Source of the DNA: Tachypleus tridentatus
Taxonomy: Eukaryota > Arthropoda > Merostomata > Xiphosura > Limulidae
DNA length: 64,000 bases
Reading direction: 5' to 3'
Assembly: GCF_004210375.1 (NCBI RefSeq)
Contig: NC_134825.1
Location: 1,364,001 to 1,428,000, forward strand
Shown here: positions 1 to 13,559 of the stretch, piece by piece
Numbering within the stretch: the first letter of the stretch is position 1
Layout of the letters: every line of letters begins with the position of its first letter
The notes under the pieces: generated by a model
Database searches by the model: none
Told to the model about the DNA's origin: nothing
The model's input: only the letters and a program-made list of their open reading frames with translations
Made by a program: the position numbers and the translations under genes

Positions 1-806
1 TATTTTTATTTTATGAACAAAGAATTAGCAGAAGAGATCACCAAAAATTTGAAAGATGTTATAAAAACATATAACAAAGTTTATCATTTGGTATATGTCT
101 GGCTAGTTGTTATGGCATTCACGTTAGAAATATCACTAATTAAAATGAAAAAAAAAATCCCTATCTTTGTTGTTCTTTCTTCACACCACTACATTTTAGA
201 TGAACTTAATAAATCAATTGTTTGTTTGTATATGGATCGCTTTTAACAGGATTACTTTTATATTTCCAATTATTGTATGAATTATACAGACAACAGATGT
301 CGATTTCAGATTTACGTCTTTCCCTTCTCTCTCAGGACAAAAGAAAACTCGACGTTTCTGGACGCTACACTGCAACGCGGCTGCGTATAAGGTAAACCGC
401 CACCTACCGACAAAAGATTCTGTAAAGTGTAACATCTCAGATATTCTTGCATGCTGTGTTTAGTGTTTCGTGCACTGTTATGTACTTAGATATCTTGTTG
501 AAATATGACAGCACACAACCAAGTATGATGGATAATGAAATTAAATCGTATAAAGACACATATATAAAACTACATTAATATTCTAAACTGTTAAATCTTT
601 AGCACCATGCATCATTCACCTTCTTTATAAGTCCAAGAGATATTTGAATATGGGATTTTATTTGGATTCGCATATATCAACCTCATTTGGTTGTTAAATG
701 AAAACAGAAGTATTTCACACAATGTCTTAGCTTTATTAACTGTAGTATCTCAGTGTATAAAACTGATAATAAATTAAGTTACTAGAAGATGACGTCACTA
801 TGTTAC
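1..806. other. AT-rich intergenic sequence, nothing recognised
   Basis: Short open frames occur (for example 13-246 plus and 214-435 minus), but they show no family resemblance, no convincing splice context and biased AT-rich composition. I see no gene or known repeat here. Confidence 0.5.
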
Positions 807-1187
807 TTAGTCTCTGTTTGACACGTTTCCTAATTACATCAGCTTAGTTAACAAGGTCCACATAAACTTTATGGTTTTCCTTAGTCTCTGTTTGATACAT
901 TTCTTAATTACATCAGCTTAGTTAACAAGGTCCACACAAACATTATGGTTTTCCTTAGTCTCTGTTTCATACATTTCTTAATTACATCAGTTTAGTTAAC
1001 AAGGTCCACACAAACTTTATTGTTTTCCTTAGTCTCTGTTTGATACATTTCTTAATTACATCAGCTTAGTTAACAAGGTCCACACAAACTTTATGGTTTT
1101 CCTTAGTCTCTGTTTGATACATTTCTTAATTACGTTAGTTTAGTTCACAGGGTCCACACAAACTTTATGGTTTTCCTTAGTCTGTTT
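807..1187. repeat. 74-bp tandem array, five copies
   Basis: The motif ttagtctctg recurs at 807, 881, 955, 1029, 1103 and 1177, an exact 74-bp period with no indels. Each unit carries a cttaattacatcagcttag-type core and a ggtccacacaaac segment. Copies differ by a few substitutions, suggesting fairly recent amplification. Confidence 0.9.
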
Positions 1188-2174
1188 ATTCATATTAGGA
1201 ATCAAACATATAAAGGGTTCCAAAGATTTTTGTTACAGAAACAACAATAGCCTATGGAAGGTGGAATCAAGTAACAACCAATATAAAATTATTGAAACAA
1301 AATTACATTTTAACAATGAATTGTGCACTCAGTAACTCTGACACAAAATATTCATAAAGGTGTTTTAGGATCGGGGATTTAAAGCTTCCGGGATGAGTAC
1401 ATTGCAAATAAAGGAATAATGATCAGCTTGAGGGACCAGGACCATTCGGAGAGAGAACCACAAACAGTCATACCACAGTTCTAGTAAGCGGCGTGCGGCA
1501 TATTATAACAGGTTAGAAACCAAGACAGCAAATGGTAGTGAGAAAAACCATCTACTTGTCTCTGATAACAGTACGGAACATAACCAAGAAAGACGTTCTT
1601 TGGAAAAACCAACGCAAGTTATGTAAGAAGTTGTTTCCATGAAACACATCGTCGATTACCTGAACCAGCTGGAGAATAAAACGGTTATTCATGCTATTGC
1701 ACATGAACAACCTCAGTTCAACTCACCAGAGGCAGCATATATAGCATTGAAGATTTGTAACAGATGACTTATCACAAGTAAGTTATCTTTCAAAAGTATT
1801 TTAGTTTATCTCTGTTTAAAGGACAACCTGTTGATATGGTTTTGATACTCATAAGGGGATTTTAATATAAAAAATAAGTTGATAGAAAGATTGTCTCCGA
1901 GAATAAAAATCTTCCAACACATTGTTCATGATAAATCCGTTTTACCTGCTAATCCATGAACTTCGATTAACAGAACTAATATTCTCGAAACGATTCATTG
2001 TTGATTTCTTATTGTAGAGACAATAGATTACAATAATACTTCAAACACAGGACCTTGTATGAAACATGTTCAAAACAGATATATATAATAGGTTTGTGGA
2101 TAATTTACACTGAAATACATTGTTTAAAATTTATATATAGGACGCAACTTCACTTAAAATTAACACATTAAATT
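1188..2174. other. Intergenic sequence, nothing recognised
   Basis: No open frame of note and no repeat family I recognise. The part around 1370-1760 is less AT-rich than its surroundings and could be a decayed element, but I cannot assign it. Confidence 0.4.
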
Positions 2175-2562
2175 AGCTAAGAATTGTTGAAACGAACTCA
2201 GAACGTAAAGGAATATAAAACTAATTATGATAAACTAACAACATGAAAGAAAATGAAACAGTTATGATGAACTAAGAACATAAAGAAATGCGAAACAGTT
2301 ACGGCAAACCAAGAATATAAAGGAATATAAAACTAGTTCCGATAAACTAAGAATATAAAGGAATACAAAACAGAAATGGTAAACCAAGAATATAAAGGAA
2401 TATACAACTAGTTACGGTAGACTAGGAACAAAGAGAAATATAAAACAAGTTATGACAAACTAAGAACATAGGGGAATATTAAAATTGGTTATGACAAATT
2501 AAGAACATAAAAGAATATGAAAGAGTTATGATAAATTAGGAACACAAAGGAATATATACATG

Positions 2563-2672
2563 TAAATACGGCTCGTTTGGGGTTGAGATTTTTATTTTTT
2601 TTTTTGCGTAGAGGAGTGAACAACGTTTCGACCTTTTTCGGTCATCATCAGGTTCACAAAGAAAGAGATAAA
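2563..2672 (-). mobile_element. Penelope-like element terminal fragment
   Basis: On the minus strand this matches the terminal region of the Penelope-like element at 14755-18583: the hammerhead core, then a T-rich stretch, then the conserved aacgagccgt-type end. It has no coding sequence and is flanked directly by the 40-bp array, so it is a short solo insertion. Confidence 0.8.
2616..2657 (-). ncRNA. Hammerhead ribozyme motif (Penelope-associated)
   Basis: Read on the minus strand, gtgaac (2657-2652) can pair with gttcac (2621-2616) as helix I with six Watson-Crick pairs. The conserved core ctgatga follows helix I, then a gacc/ggtc helix II and the gaaa core. Helix III would be the self-complementary aacgtt, which favours pairing between two copies. 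Hammerhead motifs are known from Penelope-like elements; cleavage here is not shown. Confidence 0.75.
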
Positions 2673-3170
2673 CTAAGAATGCAAATGAATATAAAACTAG
2701 TTAGGATAAATTAAGAATAAAAAGACTACAAAACCAGTTATGGTAAACCAAGAATATAAAGGAATATAAAATAGTTATGATAAACTAAGAACTTAGAGGA
2801 ATATAGAACTAGTTATGATAAACTAAGAATATGAAGAAATATAAACTTTGTTATGAAAAAACTAATAACGTAAAAGAAAATGAAAGTTATGATAAACTAA
2901 GAACGTAAAGGAATACAAAACAGTTATGGTAAACTAAGAATGTAAGCGAATATAAAACTAGTTTTGATAACTTTAGAATATAAAGGAATATAAAACTAGT
3001 GATAAATTAAGAATATACAGAATAGAAAAGTAGTTATGGTGAACCAAGAATATAAAGGAATATAAAACTAGTTAGAGTGAACCAAGAATATAAAGGGATA
3101 TAAAACTAGTTATGACAAAATAAGAACATAATAGAAAATAAAGCAGTTATGATAAAGTAAGAATACAAAT

Positions 3171-3559
3171 TCTAGGCAAAACAAATCTCAATTTTCTTTT
3201 TGAAATCGAAAGTGCAGTGGCAACAGTAACAAAAATCCGACAAGTGTGTTTTGGTAACAAAGATTTACTTCTGGAGTTTTTTTAAATGACATATTTTAAA
3301 GGTTGGTTACTGAGTTAGGTAAATAAATTTAATACCTTATGACTTTTGAAAAGTATAAATACTAAAAAGAAATGTTTTGTAAAAAACGCCGAAAGCTAAC
3401 AGTAATATTTAAAGTTGAGGGTCTTATGTGAAACACTTTCAAACTTAGGTGCGTGGACTGAACGTTTAATTTCACCATAAGTGTTCTTGGCTACCAACTT
3501 CTACTGATGCATGTGAACAACTTTATGTAGAAGGAATGTTGAGGATACCGTTTTACTCG
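3171..3559. other. Intergenic sequence, nothing recognised
   Basis: AT-rich sequence between the 40-bp array and a SINE. No gene or known repeat seen. Confidence 0.4.
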
Positions 3560-3682
3560 CTCCCCAGTAGCATCGCAGGAGGTCTGTGGACTTATACCGC
3601 TAAAATCGGGATTTCGATACCTGTGGTGGGCAGATCACAGATATTCCATTCTGTAGCTTTCTGCTTAATTCGCAACAAATAG
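3560..3682 (+). mobile_element. SINE-B copy (tRNA-derived)
   Basis: The head (ctccccagtagcatcgcagg) and a B-box-like ggatttcgatacc resemble a tRNA promoter. A gtggtgggcagatcacagat segment and a gtagctttctgcttaattc tail follow. The same family occurs at 7043-7166 and 44358-44479. Family name is mine. Confidence 0.75.
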
Positions 3683-3989
3683 AAAAACGTTTTTACTCTT
3701 TAGAAGCTCTTTTCAAATTAAACAATTCTGAGGTAATTTAACTTGTAAACAACCTAAAATTAATAATGCATGTGAAAATAAACAAAAACTAACATCATTG
3801 TTGTTCCATGATACCCAAATCAACAGATTGGATAACAACTTGAGAACATCTGTTTATCGTAAAAACATATACAGAATTACTTACCAGATTCGTCAAATCT
3901 CACTCCAAATTTCGTAAACGTAACCATACACTCGATTTTCTTGACAGATTGCATAACATATGTTCTAACTATCTCTTTCTTCATACCTA
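3683..3989. other. Intergenic sequence before a large array
   Basis: No gene or recognisable repeat. Confidence 0.4.
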
Positions 3990-6436
3990 AATGACTAACT
4001 TACAGAACATTCTAATAAACAACAGCTATCCCATCATAGCTACTTTACAGAACATTTTAATAAACAACGGTTATCCCATCATATCATCACCTTACAGAAC
4101 ATTCTAATAAACAGCTGCTATCCCATCATAGCTACTTTACAGAATATTTTAATAAACAACGGTTATCCCATCATATCATCACCTTACAGAATATTCTAAT
4201 AAACAGCGGCTATCCCATCATAGCTACTTTACAGAACATTCTAATAAACAACAGCTATTCCATCATAGCTACTTTACAGAACATTTTAATAAACTAGGGA
4301 ATCCCATCATATCATCACCTTACAGAACATTCTAATAAACAACAGCTATCCCATCATAGCTACTTTACAGAACATTTTAATAAACAACGGTTATCTCATC
4401 ATATCATCACCTTGCAGAACATTTTAATAAACAACAGCTATCCCATCATAGCTACTTTACAGAACATTTTAATAAACAACGGTTATCTCATCATATCATC
4501 ACCTTCCAAACATTCTAATAAACAGCGGCTATCCCATCATAGGCACTTTACAGAACATTTTAATAAACAACTGCTATCCCATCATAGCTACTTTACAGAA
4601 CATTTTAATAAACTAGGGAATCCCATCATATCATCACCTTACAGAACATTCTAATAAACAACAGCTATCCCATCATAGCTACTTTACAGAACATTTTAAT
4701 AAACTAGGAAATCCCATCATATCATCACCTTACAGAACATTCTAATAAACAACAGCTATTTCATCATATCATCACCTTACAGAACATTCTAATAAACAAC
4801 TGCTATCCCATCATAGCTACTTTACAGAACATTCTAATAAACAACAGTTATCCCATCATATCACAAGCTTACACAACATTCTAATAAACAACGGCTATCC
4901 CATCATAGCTACCTTAAGAAACATTCTAATAAACAACGGCTATCCCATCATAGCTACCTTAAGGAACATTCTAATAAACAACAGTTATCCCATCATATCA
5001 CAACCTTACACAACATTCTAATAAACAACGGCTATCCCATCATAGCTACCTTAAGGAACATTCTAATAAACAACAGCTATCCTATCATATCATATCATCA
5101 CCTTACAGAACATTCTAATAAACAACGGCTATCCTATCATGTCATATCATCACCTTACAGAACATTCTAATAAACAGCTGCTATCCCATCATAGCTACTT
5201 CACAGAACATTCTAATAAACAACGGTTATCCCATCATATCATCACCTTACAGAACATTTTAATAAACAACGGTTATCCCATCATATCATCACCTTACAGA
5301 ACATTCTAATAAACAGCGGCTATCCCATCATAGCTACTTTACAGAACATTCTAATAAACAACAGCTATTCCATCATAGCTACTTTACAGAACATTTTAAT
5401 AAACTAGGGAATCCCATCATATCATCACCTTACAGAACATTCTAATAAACAACAGCTATCCCATCATAGCTACTTTACAGAACATTTTAATAAACAACGG
5501 TTATCTCATCATACCATCACCTTGCAGAACATTTTAATAAACAACAGCTATCCCATCATAGCTACTTTACAGAACATTTTAATAAACAACGGTTATCTCA
5601 TCATATCATCACCTTCCAAACATTCTAATAAACAGCGGCTATCCCATCATAGGCACTTTACAGAACATTTTAATAAACAACTGCTATCCCATCATAGCTA
5701 CTTTACAGAACATTTTAATAAACTAGGGAATCCCATCATATCATCACCTTACAGAACATTCTAATAAACAACAGCTATCCCATCATAGCTACTTTACAGA
5801 ACATTTTAATAAACTAGGAAATCCCATCATATCATCACCTTACAGAACATTCTAATAAACAACAGCTATTTCATCATATCATCACCTTACAGAACATTCT
5901 AATAAACAACAGCTATTTCATCATATCATCACCTTACAGAACATTCTAATAAACAACTGCTATCCCATCATAGCTACTTTACAGAACATTCTAATAAACA
6001 ACAGTTATCCCATCATATCACAAGCTTACACAACATTCTAATAAACAACGGCTATCCCATCATAGCTACCTTAAGGAACATTCTAATAAACAACGGCTAT
6101 CCCATCATAGCTACCTTAAGGAACATTCTAATAAACAACAGTTATCCCATCATATCACAACCTTACACAACATTCTAATAAACAACGGCTATCTTATCAT
6201 AGCTACCTTAAGGAACATTCTAATAAACAACAGCTATCCTATCATATCATATCATCACCTTACAGAACATTCTAATAAACAACGGCTATCCTATCATATC
6301 ATATCACAACCTTACAGAACATTCTAATAAACAACAGCTATCATATCATATCATCACCTTACAGAACATTCTAATAAACAACAGCTATCCTATCATATCA
6401 TCACCTTACAGAACATTCTAATAAACAACGGCTATC
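3990..6436. repeat. 2.4 kb minisatellite with 1,110-bp higher-order duplication
   Basis: Units of about 42-47 bp carry acagaacattctaataaac followed by variants of aacagctatcccatcatag or a tcatatcatcacc linker. The segment around 4200-4740 recurs at 5310-5850 with a constant 1,110-bp offset; even an incidental 80-codon open frame (4412 and 5522) is identical. The array therefore expanded by single units and by a block duplication. The open frames inside are by-products of the repeat. Confidence 0.9.
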
Positions 6437-6470
6437 TTTTGAATTTTACTCCCCAGTGGCATATCAATAT

Positions 6471-6743
6471 AGTTTTGGTTTTGAATTTCGCGGAAAGCTA
6501 CATGAGGGCTCTCTGCGCTACCCGTCCCTAATTTAGCATTTTAAGACTAGAGGGAAGGCGGCTAGTCATCACCACCCACCGCCAACTCTTGAGCTACTTT
6601 TTTACCAACGAATAGTGGAATTGACTGTCACATTATAACGCCCTTACGTCTAAAGGGGCGAGCAATTTTGGTGTGACGGGGATTCAAACCCGCTATTCGT
6701 AAATAACGAGTCGAGTGCTTTAACCATCTGGCCATACCGGACC
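6471..6743 (-). mobile_element. SINE-A copy (tRNA-derived), near full length
   Basis: On the minus strand the order is a tRNA-like head with ggtccggtatggcc and a B-box-like gggtttgaatccc, the accaaaattgctcgcccc body start, a conserved cattataatgtgacagtcaa-like body, the ttagggacgggtag segment, and a gcggaaattcaaaacc tail. This is the commonest repeat family here. A short piece of SINE-B head (ctccccagtggcat) lies at about 6449-6463 next to it. Confidence 0.85.
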
Positions 6744-7042
6744 ACAATATAAAATAGTAGAAGACTGTGGAAATGAGCCGAAAATTTATTTTGTTGGATT
6801 AAAGATGCAATATTAATCTGATTGACCGTTTAAATATATATTTTTATTTTGTATTTAAGTGACCATGAAACCTTATAATCCTGATTTGGACGGATATAAA
6901 ATTGTGGTTTATCGACGAAAAAATATTATTTTTTTCATTTTCAGTGATTTTTAGCTTTTTTGACTTTTGATGAATTTGGCAAATTATTAATTATTTTAAA
7001 CTATTCCTTGATGAAGCTTTCACTGCTTTAAAATTATTTTAG
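6744..7042. other. Intergenic sequence, nothing recognised
   Basis: AT-rich spacer between two SINEs. Confidence 0.4.
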
Positions 7043-7166
7043 CGTTACCCAGTGATACAGCGGAATGTCTCTAGACTTACAAAGCTAGAAGCCGGGTTTC
7101 GGTACCCTTAGTGGGCAGAATACGAATAGCCTTTTGTGTATCTTTGAACCAAACTACAAACGAACC
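7043..7166 (+). mobile_element. SINE-B copy
   Basis: It has the head acccagtgatacagcgg, a B-box-like gggtttcggtacc, then gtgggcagaatacgaatagc and a decayed 3' tail ending in an A/C-rich run. Same family as 3560-3682 and 44358-44479. Confidence 0.75.
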
Positions 7167-8639
7167 AAATTTTATTAATGATTTAGGAATATTTTCGATG
7201 TTTCTTGAAGTCACGTTCCAAAACTGATCTTCAGCCATTACTGATACATTAAATAGCGATACCTATATGAAGCTCAGGCCAGTGAATTATCATCTGAGAT
7301 ACAATTATATGGAAGTCATCTTTAGTTTAGACGAGACACATAAGCAATAAATTCATGCAAAGACGGAACTAAAACTATGGATGATGTTAGAATATTCATC
7401 TTCAAGGAACATACGTAAACCAACATGTTAATGTTGGAGTATAAAGCATAGTCATGAACAGGTATCAGCCCTGAAATATGGACTTATGTATTTATCAAAT
7501 TCTTGTCCAAATCCATAAAGAATAACTCTTATGTTAAAAGTCATCAAATAATCGTCATATAAAATATGATTAGTACTATCCCAGGGAACGTTTCAGTTAA
7601 AATCCAGTTTTATCAAACTGAAATATTAGTAACATTAGGTAAATTCGTAGTTTATATGTGAATAGGTGGTCACAACACAGTGGTAGCAGCTATAGATCAT
7701 GATGATGGTTACAGTAAAACTCAAACACCAATTATTATTGACAAAAGTTCCTCAATAGACATAAGTGTCAACGACTATAATTGGTTGTACAAGCACTAGA
7801 GCACGCATCACGAAGCAGTCCCAATGGATAACCCTCACTAGTAGTCTGCTTCAATAAATATCTTTAACATGGATGTAACCAACATTGACATTCCAAACAG
7901 ATACAGTTCGCTATCTTTTGTATTTTGGTGTAAACAATTGACTCTAGCATGATGATTAACGATCCCTTAGCAAGATGACCAACCATCTATTAGCAGAACG
8001 ATCAACCACTTCTTAACAGTATAATCAACCATCTCTTACCATGATGATCAAGCGATTGAATGATGCATTAATGATAATTAGATGTTTCAAACTCAGCAAC
8101 AGACAAGATGCTGAGGAGAATTCACTAACATACTTATATTGAGTAATGCAAGACTGGGTGTTAAAACTTTTATTAAAATAAAGTAGGGAACAACATTTTA
8201 ACACCCATACCAGCCGTCTTTTTACCTCAAGTGGGTTTCTCGTCACCATGGTATATTAAGCATTGTTCATAGTATGAGTAAATAATATTAATATCTTCAG
8301 GGTCTAAGAGAGTCACGAATTTATGTAGGTATTTTACTGAAATAAAACTAAAACTTTTTAAGTCTTCTTTTGTGAATGTCTTCAAGAAACACTTTACTTG
8401 GATATAATCAATAATAAATTGTTAATCAGCTGAAAAATTTTGAATTTTCATAAATAATTAATATATATATATATGCACACACACTCGCACGAGGTTTTAC
8501 ACATGTTTAAATCTTTATTCTGGACAAAAGTACATAGTCTGCGACTGCCTTTGATATTCAATAGTGTAATTTTATACAGATACAATATATATGTGCTATA
8601 TGATTATTTTTCTTATCCCACCTATATTTTGCCCACGAA
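7167..8639. other. Intergenic sequence, nothing recognised
   Basis: I see no supported gene. A short (TA)n and (CA)n stretch lies at about 8460-8490. Small open frames such as 8025-8249 minus have no recognisable content. Confidence 0.4.
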
Positions 8640-9610
8640 TTGAGCCACTGTACATGAGCATGTTTCTTTTAATCTATTTAAGTCATTATTCTGGCTATGT
8701 TTAGTAATGTTTGTAGCTGTATATTGTGTGTTGATTCATCCTACATAAACATGTCTCTGTTCTTTGCATCCATTTAAGTCATTATTCTGAGTAGGTTTAG
8801 TAGTGTCTATAATGATACATTATATATTGATTCATCATACATGAATATGTCTATGTTCTTCAAATCTACTTAAGTCATTATTCTGAGTAGGTTTAGTAGT
8901 GTCTATAATGATACATTATATATTGATTCATCATACATGAACATGTCTGTGTTCTTTAAATCTACTTAAGTCATTATTCTGAGTAGGTTTAGTAGTGTCT
9001 ATAATGATACATTATATATTGATTCACCATACATGAATATGTCTGTGTTCTTTGAATCTATTTAAGTCATTGATCTGGGTAGGTTTAACAATGAATGTAA
9101 TTACACATCATGTATTGATTCACCCTACATAAACATGGTTGTGTTCTTTGAATCTATTTAAATTATTATTCTGGCTAGGTTTAGCAATCTCTGTAGTTGT
9201 AAACTACGTATTGATACACACTACATAAACATGACTCTGTTCTTTGAATCTATTTAATTCGTTATTCTGGCTAGATATAGTAATGTCTCTAATTATACCC
9301 TATGTATTGGTGCACTCTACATGAATATATGTGTTCTTTAAATCTATTTAAGTCATTATTCTCACTCGGATTAGTAATGTCTCTAATTATACCCTATGTA
9401 TTGGTGCACTCTACATGAATATATGTGTTCTTTAAATGTATTTAAGTCATTATTCTCACTCGGATTAGTAATGTCTCTAATTATACCCTATGTATTGGTG
9501 CACTCTACATGAATATATGTGTTCTTTAAATGTATTTAAGTCATTATTCTCACTCGGATTTGTAATGTCTCTAATTGCACATTATGTATTGGTTCACTAT
9601 ACATAAGGGG
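8640..9610. repeat. 96-bp tandem array, about ten copies
   Basis: The core ttcatcatacatgaa recurs at 8831, 8927 and 9023 (96-bp period) with flanking ttctgagtaggtttagtag and tgttcttt segments. Sub-blocks near 9290-9590 are almost identical to each other, so part of the array was recently homogenised. Diverged relatives appear at about 11820-12260. Confidence 0.85.
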
Positions 9611-10109
9611 TTTCTAAAGTTTTTACACATGTGGAACTTAACATCAGAAATAAGAAACATTTCGGAAACTTAATAAAAAACATATTCACTAAAAATACAA
9701 ACAACTGGTCACTAACACCAGATAAAGTTTAATTCAAGCTTTTAAAATATAAATGTATTAAAAATATCAATATTTAAAGAAAACATTTTACTTCTACTTG
9801 TTTAAAATTTTATACTTCAAAATGTATATCTGTAAAAGTACAGTGTGCTTATTTATTTATTAGTGGCTCGGATGGACTTGCTTTTGTTCACAAAGTGGCT
9901 CAGTATTTGTAGTTATGGTTGTTACCTGTAAGCGCAAATCATATTCGATATTTCGCCTGTTTCTAAATTTTGTCTTTGTAACTGTATACAGTGAAAATGT
10001 TAGCTCACATAACTGTTGGGTAAGGCATCAAAATTTCCAAAGTTCTGTTACTTACTTCAAGATATTCCATAGCCATTTGAATCAAAAATTGTGTAATTTC
10101 TTCCTGGTG
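9611..10109. other. AT-rich spacer, nothing recognised
   Basis: An open frame at 9915-10127 plus shows no family signal and lies antisense to the end of a hAT relic. I do not call it a gene. Confidence 0.4.
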
Positions 10110-11640
10110 AAATTTTTTATGGTGTAATTAGTTGAAATTTCTATAAACTGTTCTTTCTTTTTCAAAGGAAAATCGTTGGCATTTGCAGAGTCGACAAAGG
10201 GATTTTGAATCCACAGTACTTTTAAATGAGGAGTGAAGTACTCCACAGTAGTTGTACACAGATATGTGCTGCAAGACTAAAACTTTTGCACTTTCCTTAA
10301 GGAAATTTTATTCATAAGTAAAAATCTACTAAAATTTTCGAAGCAATCAAGTTCTTTCATAAGTAAACATTCACCCCAATGTTTTAGCTTGCGTTAAAGC
10401 GCTTACAGTTTACTCTGAGCTTTGAAGTACGTTACCCTGGTACCCTGCATTGTAGCATTCACTTCAATTAGATAGATAAATATGTCCGAAAAGTAAGCCA
10501 CTTTCTGTATCCAGTATTTGTCCCTTAATTTATCTGCAAGCTCCAACTGACATTCAGATAAAAAGAAACTTATCTCCTCATACACTTTATCCCCGAGAAC
10601 CATCGGACTTCAGTATGAAGCAGTAAATTTGTATGCAAACTTCCCATATCCTCACAGAATAAGCTGAAGATTTTCGCATTGAATGGTCTTGATTTTATAA
10701 AATTAGCTCTTTTATGACATCACCCAATACCTCTATTAAGTCTTCTGGCATTCGTTTCATTGCAAATGCATGACAATGAAGACAGCAGTGGATACTCTTG
10801 ATGTCCGGGTTTTTCTTTTTTATGCGTGCTACTGCGCCTGAAGATTTTCCAATCATAGCTGCAGCCCCATCAGTGCAAATACTTGAGCAAATCTGCCATT
10901 AGATCTCACATTCTTCATAAATAAATCGATCACTTTAAATGTTTCTTCGCCTGTTGTTTGAGTAGGCAAAGGTTTACAAATTACCATGTCTTCTTCAAAA
11001 TTAGCTTCGTGAATATAGCGAACACAAGCAACATCGCATAACCTGCGACATCTGTTGATTCATCCATCTGAAGCGAAAAAGTTGGACTCGCTTTTACTCG
11101 TCTTATTAACTCTGTTAAGCAAATTGTTGATACATCTTTGATTCCTCGAGAAACCAAGTTGTCAGAAAGAGGCACAGAGTTGATGTTTTTAAGAAGTTTC
11201 TCATCAATTGTACACACAAATCGTTTGCGCATGGTTTTATCAAATATTCTACAATTGTATAAGCTTTACCTGCTTTTTCAATGCTGTAAATAACACGATA
11301 TGAAGCAATAAGAGCACCTTTGTTGTTCTTATGGACAAACGAACGAAATGTAGCTTTCCTTGCATTTAGTTACAAACAATTTCTCTTAAAATACTCGGAA
11401 GTTGGATTTTTTAATTGGGAGAATTTGGTTTCTAGATGCCGCTTTAACTTTACTACTGTTACTCAACATTGTTCCACATTCAACCCACAACCCACATGGT
11501 CCATCTTCATTACCTGTCCATGTAAAACCATATTAAATAAAACTTTCATCATACTTTCTTTTATTTCTGTTTCGCTACTTCATTATCCTGAGTTCAAGTG
11601 CTTCCACACAACGATAACACCGATGAATTCGTGTTAGGCC
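10110..11640 (-). pseudogene. Decayed hAT transposase (ZBED/SCAND3-like)
   Basis: Minus-strand fragments in several frames match hAT-superfamily transposases of the group that includes ZBED5- and SCAND3-type proteins. The piece at 10981-11232 carries the family motif FSLQMDESTDVAGYAMLLVF (catalytic-domain DESTDV region). Sequence around 10740-10900 continues into the region with the conserved Cys-His pair. The piece at 10403-10603 matches the LADKLRD...YFSDIF...LNE part. Stops and frameshifts break the frame, so it cannot encode an active enzyme. I see no clear terminal repeats. The assignment rests on remembered family motifs, not on an alignment. Confidence 0.8.
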
Positions 11641-13263
11641 TAGGAAGATGTTACTCGTATCATATTTGTTACTGATATTCAGCCATTTATTCATTATAAG
11701 GGTGACAACTAATTATTAATTTGTCCAAAAACGTATTCTTATATCTTTGGCACTTCAAAAGTATTTTCACGGACACAAAATAGCTTCTTAATGAAAACTT
11801 GAGTTTTATCATCCTACGATGACATACTGTCTGTGTTCTTTGAATCTATATAAGTCCTTGTTCTACTTTTATAAAACGTTTAAATAAGTACCACGTCTAT
11901 GTAGTAAACTCTAAATATCGAATATGTGTGGGTTTTTCTATTCATTTCATTTATGATTCTAATTAAGTTTTGTAAAGTCTGTATATACATATTATGGCTA
12001 CGTAGTAAACCTCTCTATGTCATAAATATGTCCGTGTTTTTCTAACCTATTTAAATTATTATTCTTACTATATTTTTTATAATGGCTAATTACTGTATCC
12101 ATGTAGTTGACGTACGTAGGTGCCTTTCATAGTTTGTACAAATCATGATACTTCTAGAGTTTATAAAGTCTGTAACTACACATTAAACCTATCTAAAAAT
12201 TACTCTATGTGACAAACACATCCAAGTGTTTTGAATCTGTTTAAATCATGTGTTTCTTGTTTCTGGAAGCACATATTATATCTAGGTGACGCATGGATAC
12301 TTCGAAATCATGACAATTTTAAAATACACGTATGTTGTAAAGTTTAAAAATATCTTGTATTTGTGTAAGGTGTAAATCTCTTTCTTATCTAAATTAGCTA
12401 ATGAATGTTATTAGGTCTGGCATTAGTGTTAGCTTCAGTTTATTTTAGTAAAAAACTTGGATAATACATACAAACTGGAGTACTCATAAAATAACATAAA
12501 GAAGAACTCCTATATATGTTTTAATCTGTTCTTTAAATAATTTTATACATATACCTATATACACCCTTTTTGGTGTTTAAAACTCAATACCTCTAAAAAT
12601 ATAGTAAGCCTTCTTCTGCTTTAAAATATATTGTTCTGGATGAAATAGATAAAAAATATATACGTTTTATTGGCGTTACTCAAGACTTTTATTTTCAGTG
12701 TTACTTCACGGCTTCATGTTTGTTGGTTCATTCAAGGACCACTACTTACTCTTCACTATCAGTTTTGGGCCGTTCATTAATATAATTCTTGTAAGCACGA
12801 GTTAGTAACCCTGACAGAAAAGAATTCTGTGCTTCCAACATTTGTCGGAACTCCACTTCTCTTCTTTGATCTATGTAAAGTTGGATAGGTTAGGATTTAC
12901 AAAACACTTTGTGAACAAGAAAGATGAAAGTTTCAAACATTCTTGTAAACTTCTACTAAATAAATAGATAATATATTTGTGTTAATAACAAATATTATTT
13001 ATAAGTAATTACGTTTTTCTACTAAACCTTATCCATTACACATTGAAGTACAGAAGTTCCGTCAATTACCATAAAGTATAGAAATTATGCTGTTTCACAG
13101 TCAAGGAATTATTTTATAATAAAATACTACAGTCATTATACGACTCCAGATTAAAATAATACACTAAATCTATTACTTCAGAATCAAATAATCTAATTAT
13201 TCTATTTCTTCGAAGTAATTAGATTAATGTTACTAATTCAGTGTAAATGTGTTTTTTCTTAAA
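11641..13263. other. Intergenic sequence with diverged 96-bp repeat relatives
   Basis: From about 11820 to 12260, phrases such as gtgttctttgaatctatata and later ttgaatctgtttaaatcat recall the 96-bp array at 8640-9610, heavily diverged. The remainder to 13263 shows nothing I recognise. Confidence 0.5.
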
Positions 13264-13345
13264 GCCACGCCACGTTGACCTTTCTGCTGTGTCCACTGAC
13301 AGGAATCGAACTCTTGATTTTAACATCGTAAATAAAAGGCTTAAT
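13264..13345 (-). mobile_element. SINE-C copy (tRNA-derived), short
   Basis: On the minus strand a B-box-like gagttcgattcctgtcagtg precedes a gacacagcagaaaggtcaac segment and a gtggctttaag tail. The same short family is at 49089-49186 and 63697-63775. Confidence 0.65.
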
Positions 13346-13559
13346 CCAGAAATGGACCACAATAAACGAATACAGTGATTCCAAAGTATTAAAGTAATAG
13401 AGTATAATACCAGTGTTGCTTCTCAACAATCCTACAATAACTGTGCTGCTCTACAGCGAAGGTATACAGAGATTCAAATACTTAAAGCTAAGAGAAAAGG
13501 TATTATGCATGAACATACTACATATTTCATCAGAACATTAATCTTTCTACTCCAAACAG

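Larger units (their letters stand above)
2175..3170. repeat. Diverged short tandem array, about 38-46 bp units
   Basis: Units contain variants of gataaactaagaa followed by ataaaggaatataaaac and ctagttatg. There are about two dozen diverged copies. A Penelope-like terminal fragment interrupts the array at about 2563-2672, so the array predates that insertion. Confidence 0.8.

Noticed and set aside
13..246. 77-codon frame at the left edge
   Set aside because: AT-rich composition, no family similarity and no supporting signals.
3990..6436. CRISPR-like regular repeats
   Set aside because: Units are contiguous and vary gradually with no unique spacers; the genome is eukaryotic with introns and SINEs.
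11320..11637. 105-codon plus-strand frame
   Set aside because: It lies antisense to the decayed hAT transposase and shows no independent similarity.
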